DNA of 64,000 nt from an uncultured Paracoccaceae bacterium (GTDB lineage Bacteria > Pseudomonadota > Alphaproteobacteria > Rhodobacterales > Rhodobacteraceae), in contig CANLNT010000001.1 in the NCBI GenBank assembly GCA_947492825.1, forward strand, positions 1,550,001-1,614,000. The letters are read 5' to 3'. Position numbers and translations under genes: made by a program. Below the pieces are notes generated by a model. The model ran no database searches. It was given only the letters and a program-made list of their open reading frames with translations, and had not been told where the DNA came from. Position 1 is the first letter of the stretch. Every line of letters begins with the position of its first letter. Below are positions 62,282 through 64,000 of the stretch, piece by piece.

Positions 62282-62827
62282 TTAGTCCGTGACCCGGACC
62301 GCAGACATCATGTCGGGTTCGCCGATCACCGCGCCGTTTGGACCGTCGCCGCGTTTGATTGCATCGACCACATCCATGCCCGAGGTCACCTCGCCCACGA
62401 TCGTGTACTGACCGTTCAGGAAGAGACCCGGTTCAAACATGATGAAGAATTGGCTGTTGGCCGAATTCGGATTTTGCGCCCGGGCCATGCCCACGACACC
62501 ACGCTCAAAGCTAAGTTCAGAGAATTCGGCCGGAATGTCAGGCAGGCTGGACCCGCCGGTGCCAGCACGCCGCATGTCGCCGCCGGCCTTGCCAAACTCA
62601 ACATCGCCGGTCTGGGCCATGAAGCCATCAATCACCCGGTGAAAGACCACACCATCATATGCCCCATCCGCGGCGATCGAGGTGATCTGGGCCACGTGCA
62701 AAGGTGCAACATCTTCGAACAGATCAACGACGATTGTGCCGTTCGCCTCGCCCGCGATGTCGATCTCAAGCCCGGTTGCCTGCGCTGTCCCGGCGCACAG
62801 CGCCAGTGGGATGATCCACTTAAACAT
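62282..62827 (-). CDS. exported cyclophilin-type peptidyl-prolyl isomerase
   Basis: A 181-residue cyclophilin with a signal peptide (IIPLALCAGTAQA) and the catalytic VVFHRVIDGFMAQTGD and NSANSQFFIMF motifs. The chosen ATG at 62827 overlaps the upstream cyclophilin's 3' end by eight bases. It acts in the periplasm. Confidence 0.9.
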   Translation of the reverse strand: MFKWIIPLALCAGTAQATGLEIDIAGEANGTIVVDLFEDVAPLHVAQITSIAADGAYDGVVFHRVIDGFMAQTGDVEFGKAGGDMRRAGTGGSSLPDIPAEFSELSFERGVVGMARAQNPNSANSQFFIMFEPGLFLNGQYTIVGEVTSGMDVVDAIKRGDGPNGAVIGEPDMMSAVRVTD

Positions 62828-63326
62828 CGGCGGCAACCTTGACGCTGACCATCCGGTCAGGGTTCGCAGGCGGCTCGCCCTTGGCGATGGCGTCAACGTG
62901 TTCCATGCCTGAAATCACCTGCCCATAGACCGTGTATTGACCGTTCAAGAAGTCATTGTCTTTGAAGTTGATAAAGAACTGGCTGTTGGCAGAATTCGGG
63001 TTGGCCGAACGTGCCGCACCCAGCGAACCGCGTGCGTGCGGGATTTTAGAGAATTCCGCGGGCAGATCAGGCATGTCCGACCCGCCGGTTCCGGCACGGC
63101 CCGGGTTATAGTTGTTTTCCATATTGGCATGTTCGACATCGCCCGTCTGGGCCATGAACCCATCAATAACCCGGTGAAAGGCCACGTTGTCATATTTGCC
63201 AGCGCGGGCCAGTTCCTTCATCCGTTCAACGTGCTTGGGCGCCACATCGGGCAGCAGTTGAATGGTCACATCACCATCCTTGAGGGTCATGATGATTGTG
63301 TTTTCGGGGTCTTTGATGTCGGCCAT
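62820..63326 (-). CDS. ppiB: cytosolic cyclophilin-type peptidyl-prolyl isomerase
   Basis: A 168-residue cyclophilin lacking a signal peptide (starts MADIKDPENTIIMTLKDG), with VAFHRVIDGFMAQTGD and NSANSQFFINF. It and the following exported copy form an overlapping pair covering two compartments. It diverges from pgk. Confidence 0.92.
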   Translation of the reverse strand: MADIKDPENTIIMTLKDGDVTIQLLPDVAPKHVERMKELARAGKYDNVAFHRVIDGFMAQTGDVEHANMENNYNPGRAGTGGSDMPDLPAEFSKIPHARGSLGAARSANPNSANSQFFINFKDNDFLNGQYTVYGQVISGMEHVDAIAKGEPPANPDRMVSVKVAADV

Positions 63327-63454
63327 GCCGTTCTCCTACACTTGTTTGTTGGGGCCAGACATATGGCCCAACGGCGCAATTGCCAAGCACGCGCTGTTGA
63401 CGTTCACGCATCCTTGCCGCATCTGAGCGTCACGTTGACCCAAAGGAGCGTGAA

Positions 63455-64000
63455 ATGGCCTGGAAAACCCTTGATGAGATGGATCTGAACAAGAAACGGG
63501 TCCTTGTACGGGTCGATATCAATGTTCCGATGGAAAACGGCGAAGTGACAGATGCCACACGGATCGAGCGCATTGTGCCGACGGTGGACCATATCCAGCA
63601 CGCAGGTGGCACGGTGATCCTGATGGCGCATTTCGGTCGCCCCAAGGGCAAGGTCGTACCAGAGATGTCGCTGGAGCATATTGCGGGAACAGTTGCTGAG
63701 GTGCTGGGCTGGCCTGTGGTTTGGGCGAATGCGGATTACCGCGATGCGGTCAAAGAGCTGGAAGGCGACGAGATTTTGCTGCTGGAAAACCTGCGCTTCA
63801 ATCCCGGCGAAGAAGCCAATGACCCGGCCTTTGCCAAGCGTCTTGCCTCACTCGCCGATATCTACGTCAATGACGCCTTTTCCGCCGCCCACCGCGCCCA
63901 TGCCAGCACAGAGGCGATTGCCCACCTGTTGCCCGCCTGCGCTGGCCGACTGATGGAAGAGGAGTTGCGCGCGCTGGAAAACGCGCTGGAGACACCAAAG
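63455..64000 (+). CDS. pgk: phosphoglycerate kinase (5' part, cut by window)
   Basis: The first 182 codons of Pgk, open to the right edge. [17 protein letters not shown], the substrate-binding HFGRPKG and [17 protein letters not shown], and [14 protein letters not shown] are all present. It interconverts 1,3-bisphosphoglycerate and 3-phosphoglycerate. The ATG at 63455 follows AAAGGAG. Confidence 0.96.
   Translation, partial: MAWKTLDEMDLNKKRVLVRVDINVPMENGEVTDATRIERIVPTVDHIQHAGGTVILMAHFGRPKGKVVPEMSLEHIAGTVAEVLGWPVVWANADYRDAVKELEGDEILLLENLRFNPGEEANDPAFAKRLASLADIYVNDAFSAAHRAHASTEAIAHLLPACAGRLMEEELRALENALETPK

Noticed and set aside
1-64000. CRISPR arrays, prophage genes, transposases or integrases
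   Set aside because: No regularly spaced repeats and no phage or transposase-like protein were seen; the dispersed palindromes are single copies at gene ends.

Overview
This is GC-rich (roughly 60%) alphaproteobacterial chromosome. Gene content and order point to the Rhodobacterales (Roseobacter group; Loktanella/Yoonia/Octadecabacter-like is my inference). Clade markers are lptF-lptG-lptD-surA-pdxA-rsmA, argS-SPOR-nagZ-scpA-scpB, tatABC followed by a DUF815 ATPase, prfA-prmC-DUF4167, DUF177-rpmF-plsX-fabH-ihfA-MerR, and TRAP transporters. I see no prophage, insertion sequence, CRISPR array or rRNA, and one tRNA (Pro, GGG). Two protein genes run off the edges: a methyltransferase on the left and pgk on the right.

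Layout: 0-13 kb holds MarC, a retropepsin-like protease, a 30-aa lipoprotein, holC and pepA, then the LPS-export and outer-membrane block, pdxA and rsmA. 13-20 kb has translation termination genes, two tandem agmatinase-like ureohydrolases with an M20 amidohydrolase, MazG and an SDR. 20-31 kb has an ABC-F ATPase, an OlsB-like acyltransferase, msrB, bamE, the fatty acid/phospholipid block, tRNA-Pro, a long dCTP deaminase, a PACE-type efflux protein and a diguanylate cyclase. 31-41 kb has scpAB, nagZ, argS, a secreted VPLPA-CTERM protein and the Tat translocase. 41-43 kb has a 2-oxoglutarate-oxygenase-like protein, a TauE/SafE exporter and dusA.

The most notable region is 43.7-51.5 kb. A Gfo/Idh/MocA enzyme and a GntR regulator diverge from an SsuD-like flavin monooxygenase, an aldo/keto reductase, a flavin reductase and a complete TRAP transporter. 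The three enzymes have the composition of the sulfoquinovose monooxygenase (sulfo-SMO) pathway known from Agrobacterium (SmoC, SmoB, SmoA). Here they sit with a TRAP importer in place of an ABC importer, and with a Gfo/Idh/MocA protein that could be an NAD+-dependent sulfoquinovosidase. This is inference from gene families and synteny.

The second notable region is the ilv operon (53.2-56.2 kb). A 15-codon leader peptide rich in Ile, Val and Leu is followed by mutually exclusive antiterminator and terminator hairpins ahead of ilvI. The promoter position suggests that the leader peptide is translated from a leaderless transcript. An unrecognised, lower-GC gene lies between ilvI and ilvH. The right end carries a Rieske oxygenase/nucleoside hydrolase/GNAT/SelO run, a DUF3179 protein, two tandem cyclophilins (one exported) and the start of pgk.
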